DNA of 64,000 nucleotides. Origin: Agelas oroides (taxonomy: Eukaryota > Porifera > Demospongiae > Agelasida > Agelasidae). Below the pieces are notes generated by a model, which had not been told where the DNA came from, ran no database searches, and saw only the letters and a list, made by a program, of their open reading frames with translations. The position numbers and the translations under genes were made by a program. Within the stretch, counting starts at the first letter, position 1. The number at the start of each line of letters is the position of its first letter. The DNA is taken from positions 3,204,336 through 3,268,335 of the forward strand of contig OX422184.1 in assembly GCA_949130485.1 (NCBI GenBank), read 5' to 3'. This document shows positions 21,891 to 33,264 of this stretch, one piece after another.

Positions 21891-22831
21891 AATTCCAAAC
21901 GCGGTGTTGAGAAGATCCATCAGTTTGCTTCGCGGAAAGAGCGATCGTCTCCATGCGCTAATATTTGCTACCCAAAGAGTTGGTGTATTCATAAGTGAGT
22001 CCAATGGCCGTATTGCGTGCAGTGCGCGGCGTTAATTGACTGGAAAGCCGCCGATGGTTCAGCTCATGATGTCTACCAATATGCTATTTCTGGAAAACGG
22101 CTAAGACCTCTGTCTTGAAACTATTTGTAAGCCACCTTTTTGTATATATTGTGTACAATATTTCTGTTTTGTGCAATGGGGAGGGTGGGAAGGCATGAAT
22201 AAGCCAGATTTACAGCTGAATTTGTATGATTTAATTAGTTGCAGCTGCTGGGATACTCTTGTATTCATGTGGGTATGCAACTTTTTCTTGGAGAGAGTAA
22301 CCAGAAAGTAGACTGTGTAGCCTCTTTCTCAGGCCCCCACCTGGCTTTCTGTTGCTTGCTGTATGGTGGTAAGGGACAGAAAGCTGGGTGGGGCGTGCAT
22401 GGGAATGAGGCTACTGAGACTGTGTGTAGCTGAAGGTTTGCAGCAGGGTATCACATGTAGCATTGTTCCCAGACCTTCTCCAAGTCAACGTTCTGATTAT
22501 TTGCAGCACGGAGAAGGCCTGGGAGATTTTCACATGATTGATATGAATTCGTGACGGAGACAAAAGGGTCAAGATATGTCAAGGTCTTTCTGGTAGTTAG
22601 TGTCTGTTGTTGTTGTTGTTGTTGTTGTTCAGGGCAAAAGAACGCATGCATGGGTAAAACACATCACTATGAGTGATGTTCAATTTACACATTCCCCTCC
22701 ATACGCTTTCACAGGGCCATAAATTGATGCTCTTCTTAGATGCCGATGAAGGCGACCATGAACTGTGCAGTGTGCAGACCCAAGAGACAATCCTCGAAGA
22801 GGTGCTTCTGTCCAAGAAGGAGCATAACTGA
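21829..22831 (+). CDS. Candidate two-exon small gene, function unknown
   Basis: Exon 1 (21829-21994) ends at a strong GTGAGT donor. Exon 2 (22740-22831) follows a pyrimidine-rich acceptor (TGCTCTTCTTAG) and the phases match, giving about 85 residues that end in a charged tail (LLSKKEHN). Exon 1 is amphipathic; exon 2 is acidic. I do not recognise the family. The coding start lies inside an 80-bp repeat that is copied in inverted orientation 1.4 kb downstream, so this may be part of a transposon instead. An alternative start at 21813 in another frame does not splice cleanly. Another exon-like stretch with a good donor lies at about 23386-23449 and is not explained. Confidence 0.3.
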
Positions 22832-23251
22832 ACTTGAATGATCAGTGTTATACTGTTGTTCTGTACGTACTACCATTTTAGTCTTATTATATCTCTAAAA
22901 TATGACATGGTACAATGTAGCTGAACCATGGCTAAATCATGGAGGTGTGCATGTATGTGGGCGGGGCAGCGGGTTCTGCGCCTTCTACAGGATCTATTCA
23001 AGTGAAGTAAGTTATCTCTGACGCTGACTCTAACTTGAGGTAGCTGTGTGGGCAGTTGTAGCGATTGTAATTGAGACTCTTGAGCGTGTGCGTAGCTTTG
23101 CATGCTAGCCGAAACGTTGCGCAACGTCCGAAGCGCATAGGAACTATTCGGAGGATAGAACATTCTGCTGTGGTCAATGCATGCGAAAAGAGCGGCAACA
23201 GCTACTATTGATCACAAGTTATAACGGTGTTTATCAGGTGGGATACAAAAT

Positions 23252-23330
23252 CCCCATACATTCTCTATGGCACGCCGTCGAAGTTTTACCCCAGCCCTCG
23301 TACGTGACGTAATTATGCAAGTCGGCCATT
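23252..23330. repeat. Inner inverted repeat, right arm
   Basis: It is the reverse complement of 21811-21890 with scattered differences; the shared core includes TACGAGGGCTGGGGTAAAAC. Together the arms bracket about 1.5 kb (21811-23330). Confidence 0.88.
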
Positions 23331-24939
23331 GAGATTTTTCGTCGTCGTCAACCGGAAGTTGGCCTAAAAACTTCGATATCTCAACAATGGTCTACGGGAT
23401 GACTATCAGACTGGCAGGCATGAAAGCTCTAGCTGTTACTAAACAACTGTGAGCGAACTGTGTCGGTAGCCTAAGGGAAACAGATGCAGGAGTGAGATAT
23501 CCGAAAAACACGGATTTCTCCAGAACGGTAGGCACAACAGCTACCAAACTTACTGGTATGACAGTTCCACTTGTGAGCAACCCACGGCAGACAAATAGCG
23601 ACTGTACCATAAGACAAACACGCTCTTTGTTCTACCAACTCAAGCTTACAACAGCAGCCATTTTTACATGGTAAGACTGGTCTGGTTCCCAGGATACGTG
23701 GATTGGGAACATAGAAACTATACTTGGGAAATAAGAGGGCAAACGCGGACGTTCGCGGAGCGAGGTCCATTTGCACAATGTGTATCCCTAGTATATCTGA
23801 AGAGCACAGCTTAGCCAAAGAGAGTTTGATGGCGAGAGCTGTGATGATGAGGTGTTGTAATTGTGGTGCTGCAACTTGAGGTCGCATGCTAATATACGGT
23901 TGTTGACAGATTACTTCTATATTCATGGGGAGTCAGTGACGGTCGTATCAGCTGAGGATATTCATTGGAGTGTTTACAGAGTTCATAGCATTAGAAAAGG
24001 TATACAATTAAGTTGTGTGCATGGTCTTATGTGCCAACTGCATGCAACAGTCATGAGGATGATACCCTACCGTATATGGCCCACCAAGGCATAATATGGT
24101 ACACCTATAGTTAACTTCAAATGGATATGAGGCTATCATTTTCTGCATACAGTGTTGAAAAGGCATTATGATATTGTCTGGCATTCACATCCACACACTA
24201 CAGAAGCAGTTGTTTTTGTACTATAATAGCCTGGGTGTGTCGATACATTTCCATTTAGCTGAACCAAGAGTGCCGGCATGATGACATCATTAATTTTATG
24301 CATGCATCTTATGACTGCATGTCTTCCATGCTATATATCCAGGAGCTGCTGAACATGCTGTGTGGGTACAAGTGGTGATCGAGAAAGCAACTCCACCTTT
24401 GATTCATCCCCATTTCAATGAACATGCCTCCATGTCCTTATAAATTCACACATTGAAACATGCATGTCTTAAAATTGTGTTCGTGCATGATACTGGTAAA
24501 TAAACTGATCATGAAAAGCTTTTATATGAAGCATTCTGGGCAACTATAAATTGATGTATAACAAACTGGACAGTAGTGTGTATGATGGATGTAAAGTTGA
24601 TACATGTGATTATGCATGGTATGAAATAATGAAGAATAAAAGTTGATAGTCATGCATGCAGTCATCATGTTGACTGCATATAATTTCCATCACTTGCTTG
24701 AAAGAAATAACCAGTGAGTATACATAAATACCAAGCAAACACTACAGAATTTATTAGTGAAAGTATACATAGGTTTATATGACATAAGGTATTAACTAAC
24801 TAGCAACACCATAGCTGAATACATCACTCTTTGGTCGCTCAGAGCATAGTCTCGGCCACAGTCTTCTCACTCAAATGAACCTGCCTAAACAAGAGAAACG
24901 CTCTGCTGTGTAGCTATACTGCAGTTCCTGACTAAAAGA

Positions 24940-25198
24940 AGACTGCGGAAGTACTGCGGCAACACCGCGGGAACAATGCGGAAAGACTGCGGAGATGCTG
25001 CGGAAACGGTGCGGAAAGACTACGGAGTAGTAACAATGCGGAAATACCGCGAGAACAATGCGGAAAGATTGCGGAGATGCTGCGGAAACGGTGCGGAAAG
25101 ACTACGGGAGTAGCGCGGACATAGTGCGGACAAAATGCGGAACAACTGCGTTTCCGCTACGGACGCAACGTCAGAGTGCACTACTGGGCCACCATAAC
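24940..25198. repeat. TTCCGCA minisatellite, right inverted arm
   Basis: The plus strand reads GCGGAAAGACTGCGGAGATG-type units and ends with GAGTGCACTACTGGGCCACC, the complement of the preface at 21186. It stops about 60 bp before the start codon of the second CaaX gene. Confidence 0.85.
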
Positions 25199-25257
25199 GG
25201 CGTGACACACCGCGTTAGCTGTGATTGAAGGCCTGGGAACGAGGCTACCCAGAAATT

Positions 25258-25611
25258 ATGGCTCGTTCAGTGATGACCATATCTTGCACGCCTCACTTCA
25301 AAGACGATGCGGAGACGGCCTGGGTGACGCAAGATTCTCTGACGACAGTGAGTCTCTGGCTCAACCCCGATCGCGGACTGACTCTGGAGGATGTGGCTGA
25401 AACTATCGAACAGTTCGTGCATACCATGCCTGGATTTTCCTCCCAAATTGCGTCATGTACTCTCCAGAGTCTCGTCATTCGTGGAGAAGTGTTTAACAAG
25501 GACAGTTTGATGTTGTCTGCACATATGGCTGGCGACAAGCTTCATGACGGGGAGCAATTCACCGTCAAAGTGGTGAAGACAGTGGGAGTTGGATGCTGTG
25601 TCATTTTGTGA
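25258..25611 (+). CDS. Small prenylated protein, UBL3/MUB-like (copy 2)
   Basis: Single-exon ORF of 117 residues ending CCVIL, paralogue of the protein at 18689. I chose the ATG at 25258 because the paralogue starts at the equivalent residue; an upstream in-frame ATG at 25225 would add residues read from a snap-back repeat end (GGCCTGGGAACGAGGCTA). Differences from copy 1 are mainly conservative (K/E, Y/F, I/L), plus a three-residue insertion after GEVF and a one-residue-shorter linker before the CaaX box. The CaaX box, the LWLNPDRGLTL segment and the KLHDGEQFTVKVV segment are unchanged. An AATAAA lies near 25869 and may be the polyadenylation signal. Being intronless could reflect retroposition of one copy or loss in both. 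Confidence 0.85.
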   Translation: MARSVMTISCTPHFKDDAETAWVTQDSLTTVSLWLNPDRGLTLEDVAETIEQFVHTMPGFSSQIASCTLQSLVIRGEVFNKDSLMLSAHMAGDKLHDGEQFTVKVVKTVGVGCCVIL

Positions 25612-26440
25612 AGAGAATTCCCAAGCGGTTCCTATCTTATATACACCCCAACACACACAGACATATCAAACTCCGTTTGTAGAGCTGCGTACCATAGAAA
25701 CATGGGCTATAGGGCAAAATGCATGTCAAATGTGTTTTAACTGTGTACCCTTTTCTAGGACCATTGCCCATGTCTTTTTATACCCACATTCAGCATACCA
25801 CGCCAGCCTTTCATGTACATGTTTTTAATACACCTTGGCATGAAGTATAACCACCATCATTTTTAGAGATAATAAATTCATCTGGAGGTAAGACAAGCTT
25901 ATTAGAATATCATATGACTTGCATGTCATTCCTGAGCCAATTAGGCATACTAAAACTATTTACCTGTTTCCTTGTTGATTTATACCTAGACCCCACCCGC
26001 GAGGAAGGGTCTGGGCATGAGACTACCCGGTATGTTGATTTTTGCTTAGGAATTATCAGGCCAGGATCAGCTTCAAACAATTATGTACATATGAGCCTAT
26101 AGTGTAATTGCATGAATAATATGGACATCTTCTGTCATTAACTTATGAACTAGTGCTACATAAGGGAAGAATATCATATTGCCATGGTAAGAGCTATACC
26201 ATACTGTCAATGTATAATTCATATATAGCCTTATTCCCAGACTGGCTTCCCTTGTTTTTTGCTTCTCTGATCGGTTTGTGTTGATAATACGGAAGCTGAA
26301 ACTTACATGTATATAGGTACAATACCAAAATAGACCGCGATATAAATGTTTTCTATAAACAACTTATAACCATGATCACATTGCCAATTGCCACACTACA
26401 CAATTGCATATAAGCAGTGCTTCATTCAATTATTGTAACA

Positions 26441-26600
26441 TTAGTCAAAAGTGTTTTCACCACATTTTGGACAGTATCCAGTGCCTTCTGTGACATTTCC
26501 TCCATAGTCACTTATACAGCTTGACTCTCCACAGTGTTTACAATTGTGTGTGAAGAATGCACCAAGTGTGTTCAGAAGCTTGATGTTATTTACTGGTAAT
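26441..26600 (-). CDS. Possible terminal exon with zinc-ribbon-like motif
   Basis: On the minus strand an open stretch ends at a TAA (26441-26443). Its last 35 or so residues contain two CxxCG-type knuckles (CKHCGESSC and YCPKCGENTF) about 20 residues apart, as in zinc ribbons. In-frame stops lie just upstream, near an AG that could be an acceptor (about 26615). I could not find other exons of such a gene, so it may be an isolated or dead exon. Confidence 0.3.
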
Positions 26601-27144
26601 GACAGTACCCAAGACTACTAGTCAGACGCTCTTACGTATCGTTAGGCCACTTGGACCCCTGGCAGAGGAGTGGAAGACAAGATACATATAAGCAGCATTC
26701 CAACTGATTCTCACTCTCTCAGAGCTGAACTGAACTGGAACCCTAGCTGAACTTTGCAACCTTTACTAAGAATGACGGCAGCGCCTGCAAGTGTTACAAT
26801 AATCATAACAATAGACCTTATCCAGGGGATGTGGCACTTCAGTTTACATGATGAAGTCTTTGCAGTAAGAAGTGGTGTATAGATGTAGAATTGCTGCTGA
26901 AAATTTAAAGAGCTGCATGGGATGATATCACAGGCCATATCAATATGTTGTCAGAAAATATTGTCCCATGGACACATGCAGCCTCTTAGCTAGTAGGCAC
27001 TTTCCAGCATGCTGTCATGCACGTAGCTTTCTGCTTCCTCCTTTGGCAGTGGCAACAGGATTACAATCATTCATGTTGAAGGAGAACATGTACATACAGT
27101 GCTATATAATGTAATGTATGTATACCAAGCTACAAACGGCTTCC

Positions 27145-27222
27145 TCTCACGAGATCAATTGCCACCAGATCAACTCTCATGAGATCAACTCTCACGAGAT
27201 CAATTTCCACAAGATCAACTCA
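27145..27222. repeat. Isolated relative of the 15-bp minisatellite
   Basis: About five units of the CTCTCACGAGATCAA type, including the TTGCCACCAGATCAA variant, match the pattern of the array at 15543-16080. A shorter relic lies at about 18170-18225. Confidence 0.75.
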
Positions 27223-27299
27223 ATTTTTTAATGTTAAAAATAACATGAAGTAAATACTACATAGACACATGTACTTAAACTAAACTCCAGTTTGATTAT

Positions 27300-27799
27300 T
27301 TTATGACATCTAGAAAATCGCTAAGGCTGTATTGTCCTTCTCAAACAGTGCTGAAATCCGTTTGTCCTTCTCAATAAATCTCTTCTTTCAAGGAGGTGCT
27401 CTGCCACCCAGTTCCAGCTGCTCAAGCTAGTTTCATCTCTGATGATCACTGATGTGGGTGGTTGTTTGTGGCCCCTCACAATCATAGTAGTTCCATTGTG
27501 ATAGTTTGTAGCTGCCATTTACCCAGGTTCGATCAAAGTATGTTACAAGATCGTCCACGCGATCCATAGTGGGTGCCTCTTGCTGTGTGCCCTGCCAAGC
27601 TAGCTAGCTGCATGAATACTGGTGGACAGAGTGCAGTTGCTGCCATCTTCTGGACAGACTTCTTCAGTGCACTGTCCTCAGCTCTGTATTCTTCCTGGAG
27701 ACCAAGCGACTGCACCTTTTGCCAAATAGCCTGCATGAAGTGGTAGTAACACCCAGCCTTGTGAAATTCGCATCTCCAGAATACAACAATCAGAAACAT
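27300..27799 (-). pseudogene. MULE-type transposase fragment
   Basis: The minus-strand frame at 27799-27533 reads GCYYHFMQAIWQKVQSLGL, the typical segment of MULE transposase domains in which a Cys-Phe/Tyr-His-Phe box precedes QAIW. After a frameshift near 27560 the sequence continues with a YFDRTWVNGSY block and a W..YD..GPQTTTH block, where intact members read TNNH. Stops follow near 27450. The catalytic acidic residues upstream were not found, so the copy is dead. It is the only possible source family in the window for the elements with 9-bp target duplications. Confidence 0.75.
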
Positions 27800-28416
27800 T
27801 GTGCAGCAAAAATCATGATGGGTTTAGGGGGGGTTTCGTGATGCTGAAAGTGTCTCGACAGTCAGAAGTAACATTGCATGCCTTTGTGACCTTCAAATAG
27901 CTGTTGAGAGCTAGATGAACGGCAGTGATCAATCTCGACCTAATGACAGCTTCAGTATGGTTGAAAATACCCCCAACCCAAGTGAACCCAGCACACTAGA
28001 AGCTTTTGATGCCCAGAAATCGTTCTTGAAGCAATGGAATCCAGGAGGTTAGCAATTAACTTGGCAATCAGGATCATGTGTTTATGTATATGACATCACT
28101 AGTGTCGTACCTCCTCTGGTATAGTGCTTTCAGATCACAATCATGTATCAACATGTTTTGAAACTTGTGGTGATGTTTTCAGTCACTGCTGCTTCTTTGA
28201 GCATCACTTGTTTTCCTGGTATCGATAATAGGGTCAAGGAAATATCAACATAACAAATAACAGGTCACAAAGTGCTCTTATCCATTTTCCTTAATATGGC
28301 AAATTTTTGTAACAAAGGCAAAGCTATCAAAGACAACAACTGAAAGTAGTCATGTCATTTCCTTTTTTTTGCTGTTCCAACCTCTGAACTGAGAGTATCA
28401 GCAAAACACTATTTCC

Positions 28417-28483
28417 TTCATTCAGCTGTACACAAATGTACTGACAGTGCCACTGTCAGTACATTTGTGTACAGCTGAATGAA
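28417..28483. repeat. Near-perfect 67-bp palindrome upstream of the collagen gene
   Basis: Arms 28417-28449 and 28451-28483 are exact reverse complements (33 bp each) around a single central base. The palindrome ends 7 bp before the TATA box. With no loop it is unlike a standard microRNA precursor; it could form a cruciform or give two oppositely oriented factor sites. It contains two CAGCTG E-boxes, one per arm. Confidence 0.95.
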
Positions 28484-28490
28484 CTGTGGC

Positions 28491-28498
28491 TATATAAA
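28491..28498 (+). promoter_or_regulatory. TATA box of the collagen gene
   Basis: TATATAAA lies 78 bp upstream of the collagen start codon, directly after the 67-bp palindrome. The spacing allows a transcription start near 28525 and a short 5' leader. Confidence 0.7.
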
Positions 28499-28576
28499 GT
28501 GAACACAGAACTTCAGTTGAAAAGGGAAAAAAAGCAGTACATTGATTCAGAAAGCATAAAGGAGAACCTTACAGAG

Positions 28577-29979
28577 ATGAATCTCAGGCTAGCCATTGTG
28601 CTACTTCCTACTTTGTACCTCAGTACAGCTGCTGGTAGGCTATATGTTTAAAGAAGTGCATACAATTTAATTTTGGAGCTAATGTTGCTTTTGCTACTTG
28701 TTGTTCACATATGTACATAATACTCTGCATGCAACAGCTGCTCAAGTGCACAGAATCCCGAGGAATGTTGACACTTCCAGTGATGCAAGAGGAACCAACT
28801 CATGCAACCCTTACATAATTATACACCGAGATGGACGAGATGGCTTACCAGGTCTACCTGGAAGGGATGGCCTCCCTGGGTCTCCTGGAGTGGCAGGACA
28901 GAAGGGAGAGCCAGGACATACTGGACCTCAAGGTGAGAATTCAAGACCTTGCTCAAATTTGTTCCAAGTTCACACACTGCCCTACCATTTTAGCCAGAAT
29001 GAGCAGAAGTTTGCGGTGTAATAGCAGGGGTCTCAATGTAAGAGGTTAATAGCTAATTGCCATCCTTATTCTAACTTAATTTGGACTGCTGAAGAAAATA
29101 CCAAAGTGTGAAATGTGCTTCTTGCAACTGTGAGACAACATGTCTTCAGTGTGCTTACTCCTTGTATAAACACTTCACATGCATAGTAGACTGTCACAAT
29201 GTAGAAAAAGTCTTGTAATGTTGATGGGCAATAAAACTGTGGCGTAGGGTTATACAGTCACATGCACTCATGTGCACATGCACATACCCACAGGACCAAG
29301 AGGACAGCAAGGACTCAATGGCTTGAATGGCCCACAGGGTCCTAAGGGGGTTGCTGGTAGCAAGGGTCAGAAGGGAGAGAGGGGAGTGAATGGACTGAAA
29401 GGAGCCCCAGGTCCCACTACTGGTGGTGTGGTGTACACCAGGTGGGGGAGGACCACATGCCCCAGCACTTCTGGAACACAGCTACTATATGCTGGAAGGG
29501 CAGCTGGAACTTGGTATAATCAAAAAGGAGGTGGAGCAAACTACCTCTGTCTACCAGAGCAACCACAGTACTCTACCTACACTGCTGGGGCACAGCCTTC
29601 AAGAGCATTTCTGTATGGGGCTGAGTACGAGACTGGAGATTCTGGTGAAACTGGCCCACTTCGTTATTTAAATGACCACAATGTGCCATGTGCAGTGTGC
29701 TACACTTCAACACGAGAAACTGTTGTAATGATTCCTGCACGAATTACCTGCCCATCATCCTGGACCCGAGAGTATTATGGATTTCTTATGACAGATCGGT
29801 ACAATCATTATCGTACAACATTTGAATGTATGGACCTATCTCCACAGTCAGTACCTGGCAGTATAGCTGACACAAACGGAGCTGTATTCTTCCATGTTGA
29901 AGTGAAGTGCAGTTATGGAATTCCCTGCCCACCATATGACACACAGAAGGAAGTCACGTGTGTAGTGTGCACAAAGTAA
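28577..29979 (+). CDS. Short-chain collagen (C4-like) secreted protein
   Basis: Three exons (28577-28634, 28738-28932, 29294-29979) join in frame to give 312 residues. Exon 1 is a signal peptide (MNLRLAIVLLPTLYLSTAA). Exon 2 has a spacer with one Cys and then Gly-X-Y triplets (about residues 52-84). Exon 3 continues the triplets to about residue 126 with an interruption-free run, and then a cysteine-rich globular domain of about 185 residues begins YTRWGRTTCP and ends CVVCTK. This C-terminal domain accompanies short collagen stretches in sponge and cnidarian proteins often annotated short-chain collagen C4. It should be secreted and trimerise through the triple helix, in matrix or spongin-like material (inference). 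The domain has many paired Cys and conserved WTREYYG and NGAVFFHVE segments. The promoter has a TATA box and a 67-bp palindrome. Confidence 0.93.
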
Positions 29980-32595
29980 CAATTCAGAAAACATTTGAAG
30001 TGTGCTAGCCACTGTATAACATGAGGAATGCAGTTGCATGTTGACTTCTCTTGTTACAAAAAGATATAGTAGTGACACATTGGTTCTTGTAATAGTAATG
30101 ATGTATTAACTAGTGTTTCTTAAAATTTGTCAAGTCAATTACTCCAGGAATGAAACATAATCGTATAATCGTGAACAAATTTAGGAAACAGTGTACAAGT
30201 GGGAGTTACTCAAATAATGTGATGTAATTTATTATACAACATTACACCAAAGTAACTAGCTAGCCATGGAGTTTTCTAAGACCAGGTGGTAACTCAAGTC
30301 TATACACTGCATGCATGAGTTGCTCATATAGAATCCACTTTCAAAAAGGATACGTGGCAGACCAACTCAACCACACAAAACACTTAATGTTTGGTATATC
30401 CCCAGGACTAGCACTCATGCACCCCCAGCCTCAGTCCTATATTCTATCCTTAAAAAAGGGAGGAGTCTGGTAACATCCACAAAATAAACTTGTCAACTCC
30501 AGGACTGATCGAAATACTACTTGCTGATAGTCGTGTATGTTTGCAGTGAATATATTTTATTTAGCAACATGATCATCCACTAGTACTTACGTATCTATAG
30601 AGTCTGCTGTTAATTGCAAACTGCAATGATGCAGACATGCATGCTTGTTGGATATTGCTTAGCAACCAAATCTTTGAACTTAAATAGCACGAAGTGGAAT
30701 GGGTGCATGGAAGTGATAATGTATAGCAGCGAGTTGCTAGAGGTAACATCCTACAAATAAGGTGCATTCCTCAAATGAAATACCATTCCCCTTTGGGCTC
30801 ATGCTGCTTCATCTGTTACTTGTTGCTTCAGAATTCACACACTATACCTGTTCCTAGGGATGCATCTTGTGGGATGTGTACAAGTGTGAACTGGAACATT
30901 ATTGTACATACATGTTCTTGTTTCTAAGAAGTATATAGGTATTCTTCAGACACTCTTCATTCCAATTAAGTATTGTATGCCATATAAATAACTGTGGTAC
31001 ATATATTGTCTTTAAAAATGACTTTGCCTTTCGGCCAGCCGGTGACCACTGCATGTGGTCGGACAAGGGTGTGGTTCCACTAGCTTCTATTGCACCTTCA
31101 TCATGCATCACTACAGTTCAACATACAACTGTCTCTCCTGACATTGAGGTCAGGATCTGCAGTAATCAAGGGATTGCAAATGAAGATACTTCAACACAAC
31201 TCATTGAGCTTTATGCAGGACACTGGCAACTGACATCATGAACACAAACTGGAATGTGTAGAATACTTAGCTTATGAAGTGTAACTGTATCCAGTAGTAG
31301 TTGTCTCTGTGCAACCTACTAGAGCTGTGCCATTCCCTTATTAGAATAATTATTTTGCCCTGCAAAGATCTTTACATAATTTGGTTTGCAAGAAATTTGA
31401 ATTTGCACCAATTAAGTGTTTGATTCTTAATGACAATGTGCCCCTGATCTTCCACACTAGTCTTTCAGCATATCAGGATAGATAAAAAAATATACTTATC
31501 AGAGATGCCATTATAAGAGATGCACTCCTCAACCTGGTTTGAACCTGACAATTAGATATCATGGTGTCACTGTTATAACCAAAACTTAGGCCAAAAGTTT
31601 CAACCCCTAACAATGACCAGTAATTACATCAGCATTGGCAAGGCTCACGTGTTCCTTCATGAGGATTTGTAGAGTCTGACCAGAGTTATATGTCAAAGAA
31701 AATATGTTCAAAGGCCAGTCTTTGACCTAGGTACATGGAATGCTCTGTGGGAAGTGCACAGGCATGAAACTTGAGAACTGTATTGTTGCTAGGCGTCTTA
31801 GTTTAGTATTATGTTGTAGTGCTCGAGAATCCTATAGACATACACACAAATAAGACTATGACTTACTGCGGTGAGCTACTGCTTTGATGCTAGGTGCACA
31901 AGCGAAGGCTCACTAGACAGAATGTCTAAGAACTCCTGAAACTTAGACTTAGGACTTGGTCTTCAACTGCTGATAAAAGTTTCGATTTCGTTTCAAGTTC
32001 AGCTTCTCTTCTCTGATCTCGAGATATCAGGTCCTTGGACTACAGTTCAAAAGCAAGCCGGGTCTGTGATTCCCTCAGCCAATACAGTGAGGTGTACACC
32101 TAGTCATAGTCTATGATCGACAATGCAGTGCGCGCGCGCCTCTCCTCGCGCAAGAGTGGTTCCGGGGTCTGAGCCTAGGCCTGAGAACGAGACCTCGAAC
32201 GAAAAAAGGTCAGCATAATATAATGTGCGTTAATTAGAATGGCACCCCTTGCATCAGCTGGATTTCACTTGCACTTACAGTCTTATTACACTGCAGTAGT
32301 GCCGGAAGAAACGTTACAGAAGCGAAAGTGTTCGAGTGAGTTCTGATAAAGTTCCGTCATATGCATGTATTTCTGCAAAACGACACACAATCATGTTTAA
32401 CTTATGCGCTGTCACTGTGTAGTTAGCATAGTATTTTGACCTCAGGGTTATGTTCTTTACTAAATTTCTCATATCTGTGTATGTGGATACAGGCTAGTCT
32501 CGCAGAGCCAGACTCTCACTCCTGCTTTTTGTATGACTGTCTGGCTCTGTGAGACGATATGCAGGGCTGCTTTTTTGTGCACCCATGGTAGCTAC
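29980..32595. other. Spacer downstream of the collagen gene
   Basis: No coding exon recognised. The first few hundred bases are AT-rich and probably include the collagen 3' UTR. Near 32490-32556 a diverged snap-back piece (TAGTCTCGCAGAGCCAGAC ... GTCTGGCTCTGTGAGAC) precedes the nested pair of mobile elements. Leader exons of the transporter gene could lie here. Confidence 0.5.
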
Positions 32596-33264
32596 TAGTC
32601 TCGCGTGGCCACACCCCGTTCCGCAAGAGAAGGAAGGGGTAGTCTCGTGCCCCGCCCGCGCGCGCCTCCCGGCGAGAAACGGTCTGGTGAACGAAGTCGA
32701 ATTTCTTGGGCTTATTACCCAAAACGGGTAATGACCAATGAGATCGCGAGATCGGTAATTATTACGTAGCACTTCCCTTACAACAGTAAAATTTGTTCAT
32801 ATCTATTCGAGTATCCGTACCTTTTTTGAGCGGGTTGGCCGCAAAATGTTTTGATCGTTGCTAGGTTACAATGTCGCAAAAGCTTGCGCTAGCCCAAGAA
32901 ATTCGACTTGGTTCACCAGACCGTTTCTCCTCGTGAGAGGGTGGGGTCTGGGGACGAGACTAGGGAAGGGGTCTGGTAACTTCTGTTACAGCAGTTTGTT
33001 GCCTCGCACTGTGGAGTGCGTTCCAATCACAGCGCAGTATTCGGTCACATGAGTGCTGTTATCACAACTTCAATAGGAAATTACAAGGTGTAAATCAACT
33101 GTGAAACCACAAGCAGCTGCTTCGTCAGTCTTCTTGAGATAATTATGCGGCCATAGCGCTTAAGCAATGCGAGTAAATGAAATTCCTGTGCTACGAGCGG
33201 CTGCAACGAAGGTTACCAGACCCCTTCCCTCTCTTGCGGAACGGGGTGTGGCCACGCGAGACTA
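32596..33264. mobile_element. Outer MULE-like MITE with 9-bp TSD, split by a second insertion
   Basis: The ends TAGTCTCGCGTGGCCACACC and its complement are inverted over more than 40 bp. Perfect direct repeats GGTAGCTAC flank it at 32587-32595 and 33265-33273. A second element (32640-32962) has jumped into its left inverted repeat. Confidence 0.93.
32640..32962. mobile_element. Inner MULE-like MITE nested in the outer one
   Basis: TAGTCTCGTGCCCCGCC begins it and GGGGACGAGACTA ends it. AGGAAGGGG (left) and GGGAAGGGG (right) are the target duplication with one change. The interior matches the elements at 43802-44116 and 48671-48992 in inverted orientation (shared GAATTTCTTGGGCT and ACGTAATAATTACCGATCTC). 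Confidence 0.9.

Noticed and set aside
28417-28483. MicroRNA precursor
   Set aside because: The arms are perfectly paired with a one-base centre, leaving no loop, and it lies upstream of a TATA box.
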